Of a stretch of DNA of 47,605 nucleotides, positions 32,931 through 43,400 are shown piece after piece. Below the pieces are notes generated by a model, which did no database searches, had not been told where the DNA came from, and saw nothing but the letters and a program-made list of their open reading frames with translations. Source of the stretch: Penium margaritaceum (Eukaryota; Streptophyta; Zygnematophyceae; Desmidiales; Peniaceae); the NCBI GenBank assembly GCA_023375785.1, contig SZWC01018830.1:3051-50655 (forward strand), read 5' to 3'. Positions within the stretch are counted from its first letter, which is position 1. Every line of letters begins with the position of its first letter. A program made the translations under genes and the position numbers.

Positions 32931-33316
32931 TTGGTTGAGACCCGGACACTTGGTGCATTGTACCAGTGTCACGAGGAGGCCATGTGATCGTGTGTCTTAG
33001 TGTGTGGCTATACCGTGTGTGGCATGCGCATGCGAGTTGTTGGTCGAGACCCAGACACGTGGTGCGTTGCACCCGTGTTACGAGGAGATCCTCCCTTCAT
33101 CATATGTTTGGATGATGATACTATTGTGTTGGATTGCTCGTAGCAGTCGAGACCCGGGCCCTAGTACCACCAGTGTCACGAGGAGACCATCTTTTCCTCT
33201 GACATGTGCATGACATGTGTATGTGCGCGTGTGCATCACTCCTCTCATGGTCGAGACCCAGATACTTGGTGGACTGTGCCAGTGTCCAGGGAGACCCTAG
33301 ATGGATAGCAGATGAG

Positions 33317-33351
<35 letters not shown>

Positions 33352-33868
33352 ATGTCTGTGTGAGTTGACTCATGCATGTTATGGCTTGCCATACATTGTT
33401 GTTCCATGCCTTCGTTCATTCGTTTTGGCGTGGACGGCTACGTCAGCCAGGGGGAGTGTTGGTTTGTGTGCCTTCCACCCGTCACGACCGACACTGCTAG
33501 TTTACCAATATACCCACATTCGGGGTATATGGCAGAGGAGGGCGTGACGACACGACGAGCCTCCGGACTGCACCGAGACTTCTCCAGCACCTACGACAGC
33601 ACCGGCGAGACGCAGTCGATGCGTTCCGGTAGCCCTGTGGGCTTGTCGGGAGCTAGGAGAGTTTTCTCGGTAGGTTGAGACCCGCGCACCCGGTGGACTA
33701 TACCGGTGCGACGAGGAGACCCGATGACTGTTGTGGGGATTTTGATATTCAAAAAGCCGACTGCGATGTCTGGACGTTGATTCCGAGATTTTTTGGCACT
33801 GCTCATGTTTTCTCGGTGGTCAAGACCCGGGCACTCGGAGAGCTGTTCCGGTGCCTCGAGGAGACCAC
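32931..33868 (+). repeat. Six copies of a two-hairpin motif
   Basis: Copies at about 32931-32983, 33039-33091, 33143-33190, 33248-33297, 33672-33722 and 33816-33868. Each has a GGTCGAGACC-like palindrome, then a short stem-loop, then GTGTCACGAGGAGACC or a close variant. The second stem pairs differently but remains paired in most copies: TGGT/ACCA, GGTGC/GCACC, CCGGT/ACCGG, CGGA/TCCG. The first four copies are 99-110 bp apart. They lie before and inside the 3' LTR of element C. Confidence 0.75.
33316..33355. repeat. GT microsatellite
   Basis: A (GT)n tract with two interruptions lies between hairpin-motif copy 4 and the 3' LTR of element C. Confidence 0.95.
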
Positions 33869-34171
33869 CTTTGTTCCTCTCATGGTGTATGCAGTGTTGT
33901 CCCTGTTGACTCATTTGGGTTCAACAGGGGTGACGGGGCCCGGTGCGGTTAGCTGCCGGTGCCCCTATATAAGCCCACTAGGGGCTCATTTGTAAAATCT
34001 CCTTGTTCTTTATATTCAGCGTTCCAGACTTTGCCAAGTTTTTGTCGTCTTGCATCGTACTCACACACAGAGCTCATGTTCGTTTTTGCATGGGCCTGCA
34101 TGCCCTAAGTTTTGTTTCCAATTCCTTGTATCCACTAGCCTTCTTGGCTGGAGGGCTTATAGGCCGCTTGC
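33450..34171 (+). mobile_element. Element C PPT and 3' LTR
   Basis: The PPT GGGGGAG (33450-33456) is followed by TGTTGG at 33457. The first 207 bp match the 5' LTR; the remainder is unique. It contains two hairpin-motif copies and a TATA box, so this appears to be the complete LTR while the 5' copy is cut short. The right boundary is inferred from the CCTTG repeat at 34172-34176 and is uncertain. Confidence 0.6.
33966..33973 (+). promoter_or_regulatory. TATA box in element C 3' LTR
   Basis: TATATAAG within a GC-rich context (CCCC upstream, CCCAC downstream) is a textbook TATA box. Transcription would start near 33995-34005, consistent with a U3/R boundary inside the LTR. Confidence 0.7.
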
Positions 34172-35889
34172 CCTTGGCCCCGCCTCGCTGTCCAGCTGAC
34201 CCACCAGTCCCTGCAGCGTCAATGCGCATGTCGCGGCCTTGTTGTGCACGCGCGTGCTGCCATGCATCAGAGTAGTGCCTCGGGTTCGCCGCATACACTT
34301 TGCTCATGTAGTCGTGCAATGCCCTCCACCTTGTCCAAGCTTGGCCAGTGGTTGTGGTGGTGGTCTTCTTCTTCAACTTGTTGTTGGCAAAACCATCACA
34401 AAAATATTCCAGCAGCATGCACTCCAGGTACTTGAAGGTTTGAGTCCCATCGCCCTCGGTGAAGCTTTTGGCTTCCTCCACGAGTGCGGTGAACTCCATT
34501 AAGTAGGATTCGAGCGACCTGCCAATTTGCCTGAATTCCTTGATCTTGTGGAAGGCACACTATGCCTCCTCACATTGGGTACACTTGCGCATGATCGCGC
34601 AGAAGGCCTCCCACGGCATGGGCTGCCACTTGAGGTGCAGCTGTTGCGCAGTCCACTCCTTGACCACATACTTGAAGAGTTTGTCTTCAAGCCGCGTCGT
34701 GGCAAGGTTGCCCCACTGGCTGAGTGGAGCCTTGTGGACGCGTAGAACGTGCTCCATGCAATTTAGCCAGTTGGTCAGTTTCACGCCCTTTTGGAAGATC
34801 TCCACACTATGGAGGAAGGACATGTTCATGACCGACCCCGAAGTCGTCGAGGTAGGCAAGCTGTCGCTGCCATCGGCAGTGGCATCCGCAGCTGAGGCAT
34901 GATGTGTTTGCTGCTGCATCTGTACCTAGGTCACGCTCTGCAACGCCTTGTTCAGGTCATTGCATTGGCGGCTTGCCTCATGGGCGGCCAGGCGCTGCAG
35001 CTTGCGATCACGATCAAGGTCCGTGATGCTCTGCCCAACATGGGTCAGTAGGTTGGCGAACGCGAACTTGAGCTCTGATGTCGTCACAGCATCGGCGATA
35101 GCCTCCAGGGCCTCGCGTTATCTGTGCACTCTTACCCACTGTAGGAGGGTACGGTTCGCGTACACGCCCCCAAGGAGTCCCATCTTTCTAAGGAGAGTGT
35201 CCTCGGCGACGACGCTCGAGTGGGCCCTACCTTGCCCCATTGCGGCCACATCGTAGGAAGAGGGGTCCGTCCCCATTCCTCCGAGTGGTGTCGTATCTCC
35301 ACCGTCGATGATGATCTTCAGCCGGCCTGCCGCCTCAGCAGAAAACTTTGCGAGCCTACGATGGTTATTGCGAATTGCCTTTGTGGCAACGTTGTCCGGC
35401 TCGTTCTCGCGTGAACTCCCCGTGAGGCTGCTTTCAGTGCCTTTGCTGCTCTCGGCAGTCTCGCTGCCGTCGGCAGCTTCAGGCGATGCGGCGGACGCCG
35501 TGCCCGTCTAAAGAAATCGGCTCGAGTTCGCCGCACGACGATGGTGATGGTCGCGATCCTCGTCGCCTTTGCCATCATCGACGTCGTGCTCTTCGCCAGG
35601 GTCCTCCCCCGGGGGATCCTCCTCCATCGCGTCGTCCGTCGTATGGGGTCGCTCACGTGAGCGCCGACGTGCTCGTCGAGCAAATTTTCAGGCTCCGCAC
35701 GCTTCTCGGTATCGTCGAGGTTGGCGTCGATTGCCTTCGGCGATACGGTTGCCTTTGGTGGTACGGTTGCCTTTGGTTGGCAATCGTGCTCGTGAGAGTG
35801 GCTCCCAGAATTTGGAGTCCGCCGAGAGCTCGTGGTGAGGCAGTCACCACCTTGCCCTTGTTGGTCTTGGACGGTCCGGCACTTACCAT
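34074..35889 (-). pseudogene. Element D gag
   Basis: Read right to left. The likely start is the ATG at 35889, though a frameshift near 35690 is needed to join the main frame. An acidic/basic N-terminal region follows, then the gag core at about 34850-34560 (WLNCMEHVL ... WTAQQLHLKW) and 34530-34180 (LMEFTALV ... YFCDGF), typical of Ty3/gypsy capsid. Stops at TAG (about 35500, 34925, 34560) and TAA (about 35118) interrupt it. The frame at 34172-34176 continues in phase with 28042, so gag was split by C. The final codons to the TGA at 34074 may already belong to the element C LTR. Confidence 0.82.
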
Positions 35890-35960
35890 CTCGTCGCCCG
35901 TGGAACTATCACGTGAAGACCGTTGTGAGGATCACCCCACAACGTTAAGGAGGAATCGCC

Positions 35961-35978
35961 AACCCTAAACCCTAAACC
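35961..35978. repeat. Short telomere-like CCCTAAA motif
   Basis: Two adjacent AACCCTA units, the plant-type telomere sequence, lie just upstream (minus sense) of D gag. Two units are too few for a telomere; chance or an interstitial seed is more likely. Confidence 0.6.
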
Positions 35979-35979
35979 A

Positions 35980-36643
35980 TCACGATCGGTGAGGCAAGTA
36001 TAAATCAATTTTCTATGTTCCTCGGCCGCCACGTCGGCACAAGGTCGTGGGTTTTGAAACTAGTCCTCCTAAGCTGTGACTCACGGCACTTGGAAGCAAC
36101 TAGGATCTAGAATAACAGAAATAACAATGCAAGGCAATAACAAAAAGTGTGAGTACCACTCACAAAACTAGGACAAAGAGCAAGAAAAGAAGCAAGTACA
36201 AAGTCAAGAAGAAAAAGACATTTATTCTTCTTGTCTTCTTGTTTTCTTATCTTCTGGTTTTCCTTGGTCTCTTCTTACGTCTTCTTGGCACACCTTGCCC
36301 CCATTTGGAGGCGCCTTTCTTTAGCTCCTCGGGAATTTCGCAGCCTCCAAAAATTCTCCAAGGAGAAATTTTCTTCTTTTTCTTTTTCTCTCAGGCCGTG
36401 AGAGTCTCTGGTATTGGAGAAAGGCGCTGGCCCAATTCTAAGTTGAAGAGGAGCGGGAGGAGCATTGAGAAGAGGGGAAAAGTAAGACGTTTTGGGGGTG
36501 GGTACTCCCTATCCCGTTCCAAAAATTTTCCCCTAGCCCACTGGGATGGAGAAGAGACTATAGAGAAGAAGCCCCAAAAAACATAGCTCTTCTCTAGCTT
36601 CCAAACGCACTTTACGGCGCTTCAAACGGTGAAGTGTGGATGC
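35980..36643 (-). other. Possible 5' LTR or leader of element D, unconfirmed
   Basis: This lies 5' of D gag on the minus strand, so LTR sequence is expected, but no PBS match and no second copy were found. A plus-strand frame (36149-36586) is Lys- and Phe-rich from CTTCTT/AAGAA tracts and is not credible as a gene. Element B inserted at its right edge. Confidence 0.35.
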
Positions 36644-36648
36644 CGTAG
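36644..36648. repeat. Left target-site duplication of element B (CGTAG)
   Basis: CGTAG directly precedes TGTTGAAG at 36649 and recurs exactly at 44891-44895. Confidence 0.95.
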
Positions 36649-37280
36649 TGTTGAAGTTCGTTGGCCACTCACAACTCTGTGCCCTCTTGCCTCTCACACT
36701 GTGCACACACTTTGTACAGATTAACTTACAATGGTTCCTCCTGAGAAAGCGTCCAGTGTGGCTATCATGGTTGGAGCCGCTGACGCCATCGAGCTGCTTC
36801 TGCTGCTGGACCCAGGAGTACTCTCTGGCATCGCCAAGACCATTGCATGAATCTCTCGGACCTTCTATATGACTCTCAGCAATGCGGTAGATGCCTGGGC
36901 TCGTACACACTTACTGCCGTGCCCTGCTTTGTTTTGCCTTGTCTTGCATGTGGAGAGGGAGCTGCATATTTCCTGGGTGCTGATCCTCAGGGGGCCACCG
37001 TGCCGGTTCTGACCGTGCATCGGTGAGAAGCCGCCACCGGTTAATGCCGAGTGGTCGGGCTTGACCCCCGGGTGGCGGCACTCATCCACTCGAGCTCGTC
37101 ACTCGAAGTAGGTGAGCGCTCACCGGTTCTAGGTTCGCTCGCTCCTCCTCCTCTCACTTGTCTCTTGTGAAGTGTGGCAAGATTCTAAGGCAAAGCTTAC
37201 CGCATCCATGGCGTCTCTCATGCTTTGCCATCACCCGCCTCATGAGTCACTGGCTAGTAACATGTCACACAAGTAACTTC
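36649..37280 (+). mobile_element. Element B 5' LTR
   Basis: This 632-bp LTR starts TGTTGAAGTT and ends AACTTC, immediately followed by the PBS. About 12 substitutions separate it from the 3' LTR (44257-44890), roughly 2%. The last base A seen in the 3' copy is missing here. A weak TATA-like CTATATGA lies at 36865-36872. The TGAAGTT/AACTTCA ends form the short terminal inverted repeat expected of LTRs. Confidence 0.97.
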
Positions 37281-37292
37281 TGGTATCAGAGC
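37281..37292 (+). promoter_or_regulatory. Element B primer-binding site
   Basis: TGGTATCAGAGC, complementary to the 3' end of plant initiator Met-tRNA, abuts the 5' LTR with no spacer. Confidence 0.97.
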
Positions 37293-38760
37293 AAGCGGGG
37301 ATCCACTCCCGCCGCTCGTCGACCCTGGACCCTCGAATCTTCGCGTGGCCCACATTCCCCATGAGTCCGGCCGGTTCTCCCACCAGCCATCTCACTGGTC
37401 CGCGGCACATCTAGGTGCTGCTGCCTCTTCGCTCCCGTTTCTCCCTTCTTCACATCTGGCACCCGTCGCAACTGACTGCCTCGATTGTCTGGAGACCCAC
37501 GAGTGTCACGTCCCTCCGCGAGCACTGCTCTCAGTGGCTTCTTCCGTGCATTTCCTCCCAGTTCTAGATTGCATCTGCAACCCCTCAGAGCTTCTCTTCA
37601 CGGACGCTGTGACCACTTCTGGCCACACTCTACTGCCGCGGCCGTCCGTGACTCTTGTGTACCCTCTCTCGGGCCCTCTGCAACCCTAGAGCCCGTCCGC
37701 AGCCCATCTCCCAGCTGCTCTCGTACACGCTAAAGCACTCACTGCTTCCTTCATCCAGTCTTGGCTGCTACCGTTTACTCTGCACTGCAGCCGCCCGCTA
37801 TCTACTCGGCGGATCCCTCCACACTCTCCTCTCTCACCCGCGGCTGCATCTGCAGCCACACCAGGCACACTGGATTCTCCGCCCTCTGACAGATCTCCGG
37901 ACGAGGACGTTGACTCCACTCCCACTGTAGTACACCACGCAGAACACGGACGTGAGGATACCCAAGACTACGACCCTCCTACCCCGCTTTGGGTTCGCAT
38001 GTTGGATGCCAACCATTGGCGAGACGATGTAGAAAGAGTAGCAGCAGCTCGTGAGGAGGAAATCAACCGCCAAGTCTACACTTCGGACAATTTGCCACCA
38101 TCACCTCCTCGCCATTCAGTCATGCAACCTCCACCCGGATTTGCACCCTCCATAGCTGCCGCCACCACCGACTCAACTGCTGGCCCCTCTCCAGCTACTG
38201 CTCCATCTGCTGAACTACCTTCAGTACCTGAGGTTCCAGGCGTCATCCCTGTGCTGCAGGTCCACACCGACTCCATCGGCCTTGCAGGAGCAATTCTTGA
38301 CGCAGCTGCAGGAGCTGCAGCTCCTTTTGCTGCCACAGTCCGCGCGTGCAGGGCTCCCACTCAGACCGGCGTGGGACGGGTAGCCGACGCCTACTCACAC
38401 GCAGCATCCTCTCTCACACTCCTTGCCGCTGCCGCTGCAAACATTGCAACTCAGGTCACCGCAGCAGCAGGGTCTGTAGCCTCTGCTGCATCATCCGCAG
38501 CTGACGCAACCTCTGCCGCCGTAGGCTCCATCCGAGCGTCCACAGCAGTAGCTGTCTTGAAACCTACTGGAGCTCCACGTGAGCTCAACTCTCACGTCAC
38601 CACCGGGGTGCTTATCGCCTCTGCATCGACGGCCGTTGCAGGAGCCTCCGTCACCGGTTTGCTGTGCCTGACTGTAGCAACGGCTGGGTGGGTGGCTGTC
38701 CTCTTCTCCTGGGCCTCAGCAGTGGTGGCTCCCCTCTTCACTCTGCTGCCTCGTCACTAG
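37282..38760 (+). CDS. Element B extra ORF between PBS and gag, unknown function
   Basis: The frame is open from the PBS to the TAG at 38758 with a single internal TAG at 37687. The first in-frame ATG after that TAG is at 37999 and gives 253 residues. These show a charged helical start (residues 1-27), a Pro/Ser-rich stretch (31-85), an Ala/Ser/Thr-rich helix-prone stretch (96-186) and a strongly hydrophobic end (201-250) that could span a membrane once or twice. Gag begins about 90 bases downstream at 38850, in another phase. A double frameshift between about 37757 and 37835 is possible, as another phase looks protein-like there. Extra ORFs in this position are known in Ogre-type gypsy elements; I do not recognise this one. 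Element A shows no equivalent. Confidence 0.55.
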
Positions 38761-38849
38761 CTCGGTGAGATACTCCTTTTCTTTAGGCTACTACTTCCTG
38801 CTCTCTACCTGTGGTGTCATCCTCTCTAGCTTTTCCTCATTCTCTCATC

Positions 38850-40190
38850 ATGCCTAGCCCAGAGGATAAGCTAGAGGCTCTGCAGGCCGCACTTAGTGAA
38901 GCATAGGCCGAGCGCCGAAAGGCACAGGATGAGCTTGATTGTGAGCGTGACGCACAACAGGAATTAGCTGCCACAGTAGCTGCATTGGTCATAGAACGTC
39001 TCCGTGCTATACCAGCGTTCACTGCAGCTCTTACTGCAGACCAGTCAGGGTCCACAGACTCGTTTGTTCCGCCTGCTGGTGGCGTTCCCAATGCCTCCTA
39101 CCCTGCTTTTTGAGCTGGGGGGGCCTCAGTTCGGCCTCTCCCACCAGCGCGCCAGAAAGACTTCGAGACGCCACCACCTCAATTCACCACGAAGCTCACC
39201 TTCACCTCATGGGAAACACGCTTCAGTGTGTGGGCCCAAGGTGAGCTTTTGTGGGAGTACTACTCTCCAGCCAAGGCACCTTTTGTGCCGCAACCGACGA
39301 AGGCTGCCCGTGCTATTCGGGCACTCATCAACGCCGGACCGGAAAGTCTTCTGGACGACATCGGCACGTACAATGCCGACCCTATCCGAGGCACAAGTGC
39401 AGATCCAGTCGGTGCCTATGCACTCATCCGCCGCCGCAAGACAGTAACTGGGCATGCTGCCCAAAGCGCTCTCACTGTCCAGTTCAACACATTGCAGATG
39501 CGAGCGGATGAGACTGCAGATGAGTACTGGGCCCGCAACTTGCGGCTCCTACGCGACCTTGGGAAGGCTGCACCAGGCCCCCTCTCGGCCTGTCTCTCCA
39601 TTGTTGCCGGCCTCATTCCTGAACTATCCGATCTTTATCTCCACGTGTCTCAGGCTGAGCTTGAGCGCCTTGCATCGTCTCCCGTTCCTGCTGATGCCCC
39701 ACCGGGCATTGGTCCTCTCTTTGACTTCACTGCTGCACGCCTCACCGATTGGTGGAATGCCCTCCAGAACAAACGCATGCATCGTGCGGCCATTGCAGCC
39801 ATCACCACCTCCTCACCATCCTCCTCTACTGCAGCGTCTTCCACCACTTCATCTTCCTAGGCTAAAGTACACTCCACTCAGGCCTCCAACCGTGGAGGGA
39901 ACAATGGCTCCGGCCCCGGCCGCGGCGGGGGCCGCCAAAGTAAAGGGCGTGGGGGTGGTCGTGGGGGCAGAGGCTCTACCACATCTGTCGCAGACGTTAC
40001 CTGCTGGAACTGTGGTGCGGCCGGACACTCGGCGCCCAAGTGTCCCGCCCCACGTGACGATGCACGGCTTGCATCATCCATGCGTGCTCACTGGGCGCGC
40101 ACCGGCGTCACAACCTCATCATCCGCAGCTGCCATGACTGTTTCCTCTTCCTCCTCTTCCTCAGCCTTGGCCACCACACTCGTTCCTCTC
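38850..40190 (+). pseudogene. Element B gag with intact CCHC knuckle
   Basis: The likely start is ATG 38850. An N-terminal coiled coil (Glu/Gln/Ala-rich heptads) is interrupted by TAG at 38904. TGA at 39111 follows, then the conserved RQKDFETPP and WAQGELLWEYY blocks (about 39150-39260) and a capsid-like helical core up to about 39790. The nucleocapsid knuckle CWNCGAAGHSAPKC is complete (40002-40043) and preceded by a Gly/Arg-rich basic stretch. TAG at 39858 and 40191 sit at positions where Gln fits. Gag is in the same frame as the first part of pol, as in single-polyprotein copia elements. Confidence 0.88.
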
Positions 40191-40439
40191 TAGCCACCAC
40201 CGCCATCTCCCACCACTTGGGGGTGGGTCCCACCACCGTCCGGCCCCACCCACTACGGTCCCCCATCCTCACACTATTCAGTCCCTCAGTGGGGACGGGA
40301 CGATGGTCACTACTCCGACCGCTCATCAGACCGCTCCTCTGACCGCTCCTCCGAGCGTTCTGATCGCCGAGACGAGGAGCGCATCCTTGAGCGACGACTT
40401 GCCGAGCTTCTTCATCTTCGCTCTCAGGGAGGTGAGAGT

Positions 40440-43400
40440 GTGAGTGGCCGTGTTTCTGTCTGTGAGTCCGACGCCACTCTTCGTGGCTCGTCCTCTGGGG
40501 TTGTTCAGGGGGACGTGCCTGATGATCGTGCATGGATTGAGGATTGGCAGTCGCACACGTTACCTTCTCGTCTTGGTCATTGCTCGTTGTCCTCTACACG
40601 TGGCACCGTGGCTGTTTGTCTGGCTCTCCCCTCCACACGTGCTTCTCCTGGCCTATGGATCATTGACTCTGGAGCCACTTACCATATGACCTCCTGTCGT
40701 TCTCACTTTGTGTCCCTTGGGCCCGTTCAGTCTGTCCGTTCTGTACGCACTGGCTCCGGCCAACTTCTTCCTGTCCAAGGTGTTGGTGTTGTTCGTTTTG
40801 TTGGACCTGGTGGGACAGTCTACCTCCCCGACGTTCTGTACGTTCCTGACCTTGAAGTCAGTCTGCTCTCTGTCACCACCCTTGACAACCAGGGCATGGA
40901 CTTCTCATCCAGCCGCGGCCTTGCCTCTATCTCTCTTCGTTCCTCCGGCCATGTCGTTCTTCGTGGTGTGCGCTGTGATCGCCTGTTTTGTGTGCCGCTC
41001 ACGTTCTCACCATCTTCCGTTGCGTCTGCATTTGTGCATGTTGCTCCGTCACTGTCCCCAGCTCATACTGAACTCCTGCATCGCCGCCTCTGTCACATCC
41101 ACACTGCTGCCATCCAGCGCCTTCTGCGCCTCCAGCCTGCACATGGCCTTGACCCTGCCACCTTCTCTCCACCCTACTCCTCAACCTGTCTGGACAGTGC
41201 CAGCGGCAAAATGCATCGTTCACCCTTCTCCACGTCTGAGTCCACTACCACTCATCCCCTTGACTTGGTCCATGCTGATGGCATGGGCCCATTGCCACAT
41301 GACTTCCTTGGGGGCCTTGGCCGTTACGTCCTGTGTCTCACAGATGACTTTCTCCCTACCGTTGGGTGTTTGCCCTACGACACAAAAGTGAGGTCACCGA
41401 CGTCATTGAGTCCTGGCTTCCCTAGGCCGAGCGGGCCTGTCTCCGGTCCCTGCGCGTGTTTCGCAGTGACCGTGGTGGTGAGTTTTTTGGTCCCACGTCC
41501 CGCTTCCTTCAATCCCGTGGTGTCCGCCTTGAGTCCTATGCTCCATACACCCCCCAGCAGAATGGCGTGTCTGAACGCTGGAACCGCACTCTTGCGGATG
41601 GGGTTCGCTCCTTGCTCTACGCGTCCGGTCAGTCCCCACTCTTTGCCTTTAAGGCCATGTCATACATGACTTGGGTCTGGAACCGTGTCCCTCATGGCCC
41701 TCTCCATCACACTGTTACTCCTTTTGAACGCTGGACTGGTCAGCGTGCAGATCTTTGACTTGCCCGTGTGTGGGGCTGTCTAGCCTCAGTCTGGGTGCCT
41801 ACTGATCAACGCGACGGCAAACTGTCCCCACGTGGTCGGTTGTGCATCTTCCTTGGTATCTCCCCCTTCTCGAAGGCCTGGCGATTCTGGGACCCTTCTC
41901 GTTGTCGCGTCATCGAGTCTCGTGATGCCCTATTCTTTGAGCATCTCTTTGAGCGTGACGCATCCCGCTTTAGTGGGTCCCTCTCTCTGCTTGTTCGGGG
42001 TGGGGGTGGTTCTCTGCCCTCTGGTGGGCCTGGTGGTCTGCCCTCTAGCGGGCCGCCTGGGCTCCCCTCAGTGCGTCCCTCGGACCCCACTGCCTCCTCC
42101 TCTCCTGAGCAGAGCACTCCCTTGCCTGGGTCCCCCTCTCCTGCGTCTCCCTCCACTGTCCCGGCGTCATCTCCCAGTCCAGACCCTGGCTTCCCCACTG
42201 CTGCTTCTCCCGCAGCATCGTCCTCTACCTTCCGACCTGGTGCCGTCTCATCACCTGTCCCGGTTGAGCCAGCGCTTGCCTCCTCGCCACTTCGTTCTAC
42301 GACTCCTCCTGCCTCTGCGTGTGCTCCTTCCATTCCCCTCGTCTCACCCTACATACGCGGAGGGCGTCTCAGGGCTCTTCCCTCTCACACTCAGCCTGTC
42401 ATTTCCGGTGACCCTGGTCTTCGCGCCCTTGGTCTCACCGCCTCGTGCCTGTCCGCATCTGCGTCTGTCATTCATCCCAGCACCGCACTTGGCTACTCTC
42501 TTATCAAACAAGAGTTCCACTCTGCCTTATCTTCCTCTATTGCAGGCTATGTTGCCTCGTGCTTTGCTGCTACTGGCCTCTCTCCTCTTTCCCCAAAACC
42601 ACTAACCGTCCAGGCAGCCCGCACTGCCTCGGATTCTTCGTTGTGGGAGAAGGCCATGAAGGCCGAGCTCGATGCACTGTCTGAGCACGGTGTCTATGAG
42701 CTCGTTGACCTCCCACCGGGGCACAAGGCTGTCGCTGCCAAGTGGGTGTATCGGCGGAAGCTAAACCCTGACAACACGGTGGAGCGGTACAAGGCTCGTC
42801 TTACCGCCAAGGGATTTTCTCAGATCCCTGGTGTTGATTTTGATGAGACCTTCGCTCCTGTCGGTCGATACACCACAGCGAGGGCTCTGCTCAGTCTCGT
42901 TGCTCAACATGACTGGGAGCTCGAGCAGATGGACATCAACAATGCCTTTCTGCATGGCAGGTTGGATGAAGAGATCTACATGGTACAACCACCCGGATTC
43001 TCTGATGGAACCAATCGGGTCTGGCGCTTGCGTAAGGCCCTCTATGGCCTCAAACAGTCGCCACGATGCTGGAACCAGGAAATTACCGCCACTCTTGAGA
43101 AAGGTGGCTACAAGCGAAGTGTCGTTGACCCGGCACTATTTCTTGGACCCCCCACCAAACCACTTGTAGCGATTCTCGTCTACGTGGATGACCTTCTAAT
43201 TGCCTCTCCCGATGCTGCAGCGGTGAAAGCCGCCAAGTCCTTGCTGCAAGCAGCATACAAACTGAAGGACCTTGGCCCAGCTCGTGTCTTCCTAGGCATG
43301 GAGCTGGAGCGCGACCGTGCACGTCGCGTATTGCATGTGCACCAGGCCGCGTACATACGCAGCCTGGGGGAGCGCTTCACACCACTTCTTGTCTCTATCC

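Larger units (their letters stand above)
28043..34171 (+). mobile_element. Element C: non-autonomous LTR retroelement inserted in D gag
   Basis: LTRs flank about 5.2 kb that encode a CCHC protein and a long unknown ORF but no protease/integrase/RT set. The GGGGGAG tract before the 3' LTR (33450-33456) equals the PPT of copia elements A and B, suggesting mobilisation by copia machinery. CCTTG precedes the left end, and CCTTG at 34172-34176 lies in the same phase of the D gag frame, making a plausible 5-bp target duplication. The right end does not show the usual CA, so that boundary is tentative. Confidence 0.7.
23650..36000 (-). mobile_element. Element D: Ty3/gypsy chromovirus split by element C
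   Basis: D reads right to left: gag (35890-34074), interruption by C (28043 to about 34171), nucleocapsid (28042-27740), protease (about 27200), RT (26790-25985), RNase H (25900-25400), integrase (25240-24090), chromodomain (24010-23870). Order and chromodomain place it in the chromoviruses. It differs in sequence from E. LTRs are not resolved. Confidence 0.88.

Noticed and set aside
35961..35978. Telomere
   Set aside because: Only two CCCTAAA units occur, inside a retroelement-rich region; no array.
36149..36586. 145-codon Lys/Phe-rich plus frame
   Set aside because: Generated by AAGAA and CTTCTT tracts. No domain, and probably D LTR or leader sequence.
36649..37280. Minus-strand ORFs repeated in both LTRs of element B
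   Set aside because: They are identical shadows within the two LTR copies; repetition reflects LTR duplication, not a gene family.
37999..38760. Retroviral-like envelope protein
   Set aside because: The ORF has a hydrophobic end but lies before gag, and shows no signal peptide, furin-like site or cysteine pattern. Kept as an unknown ORF.
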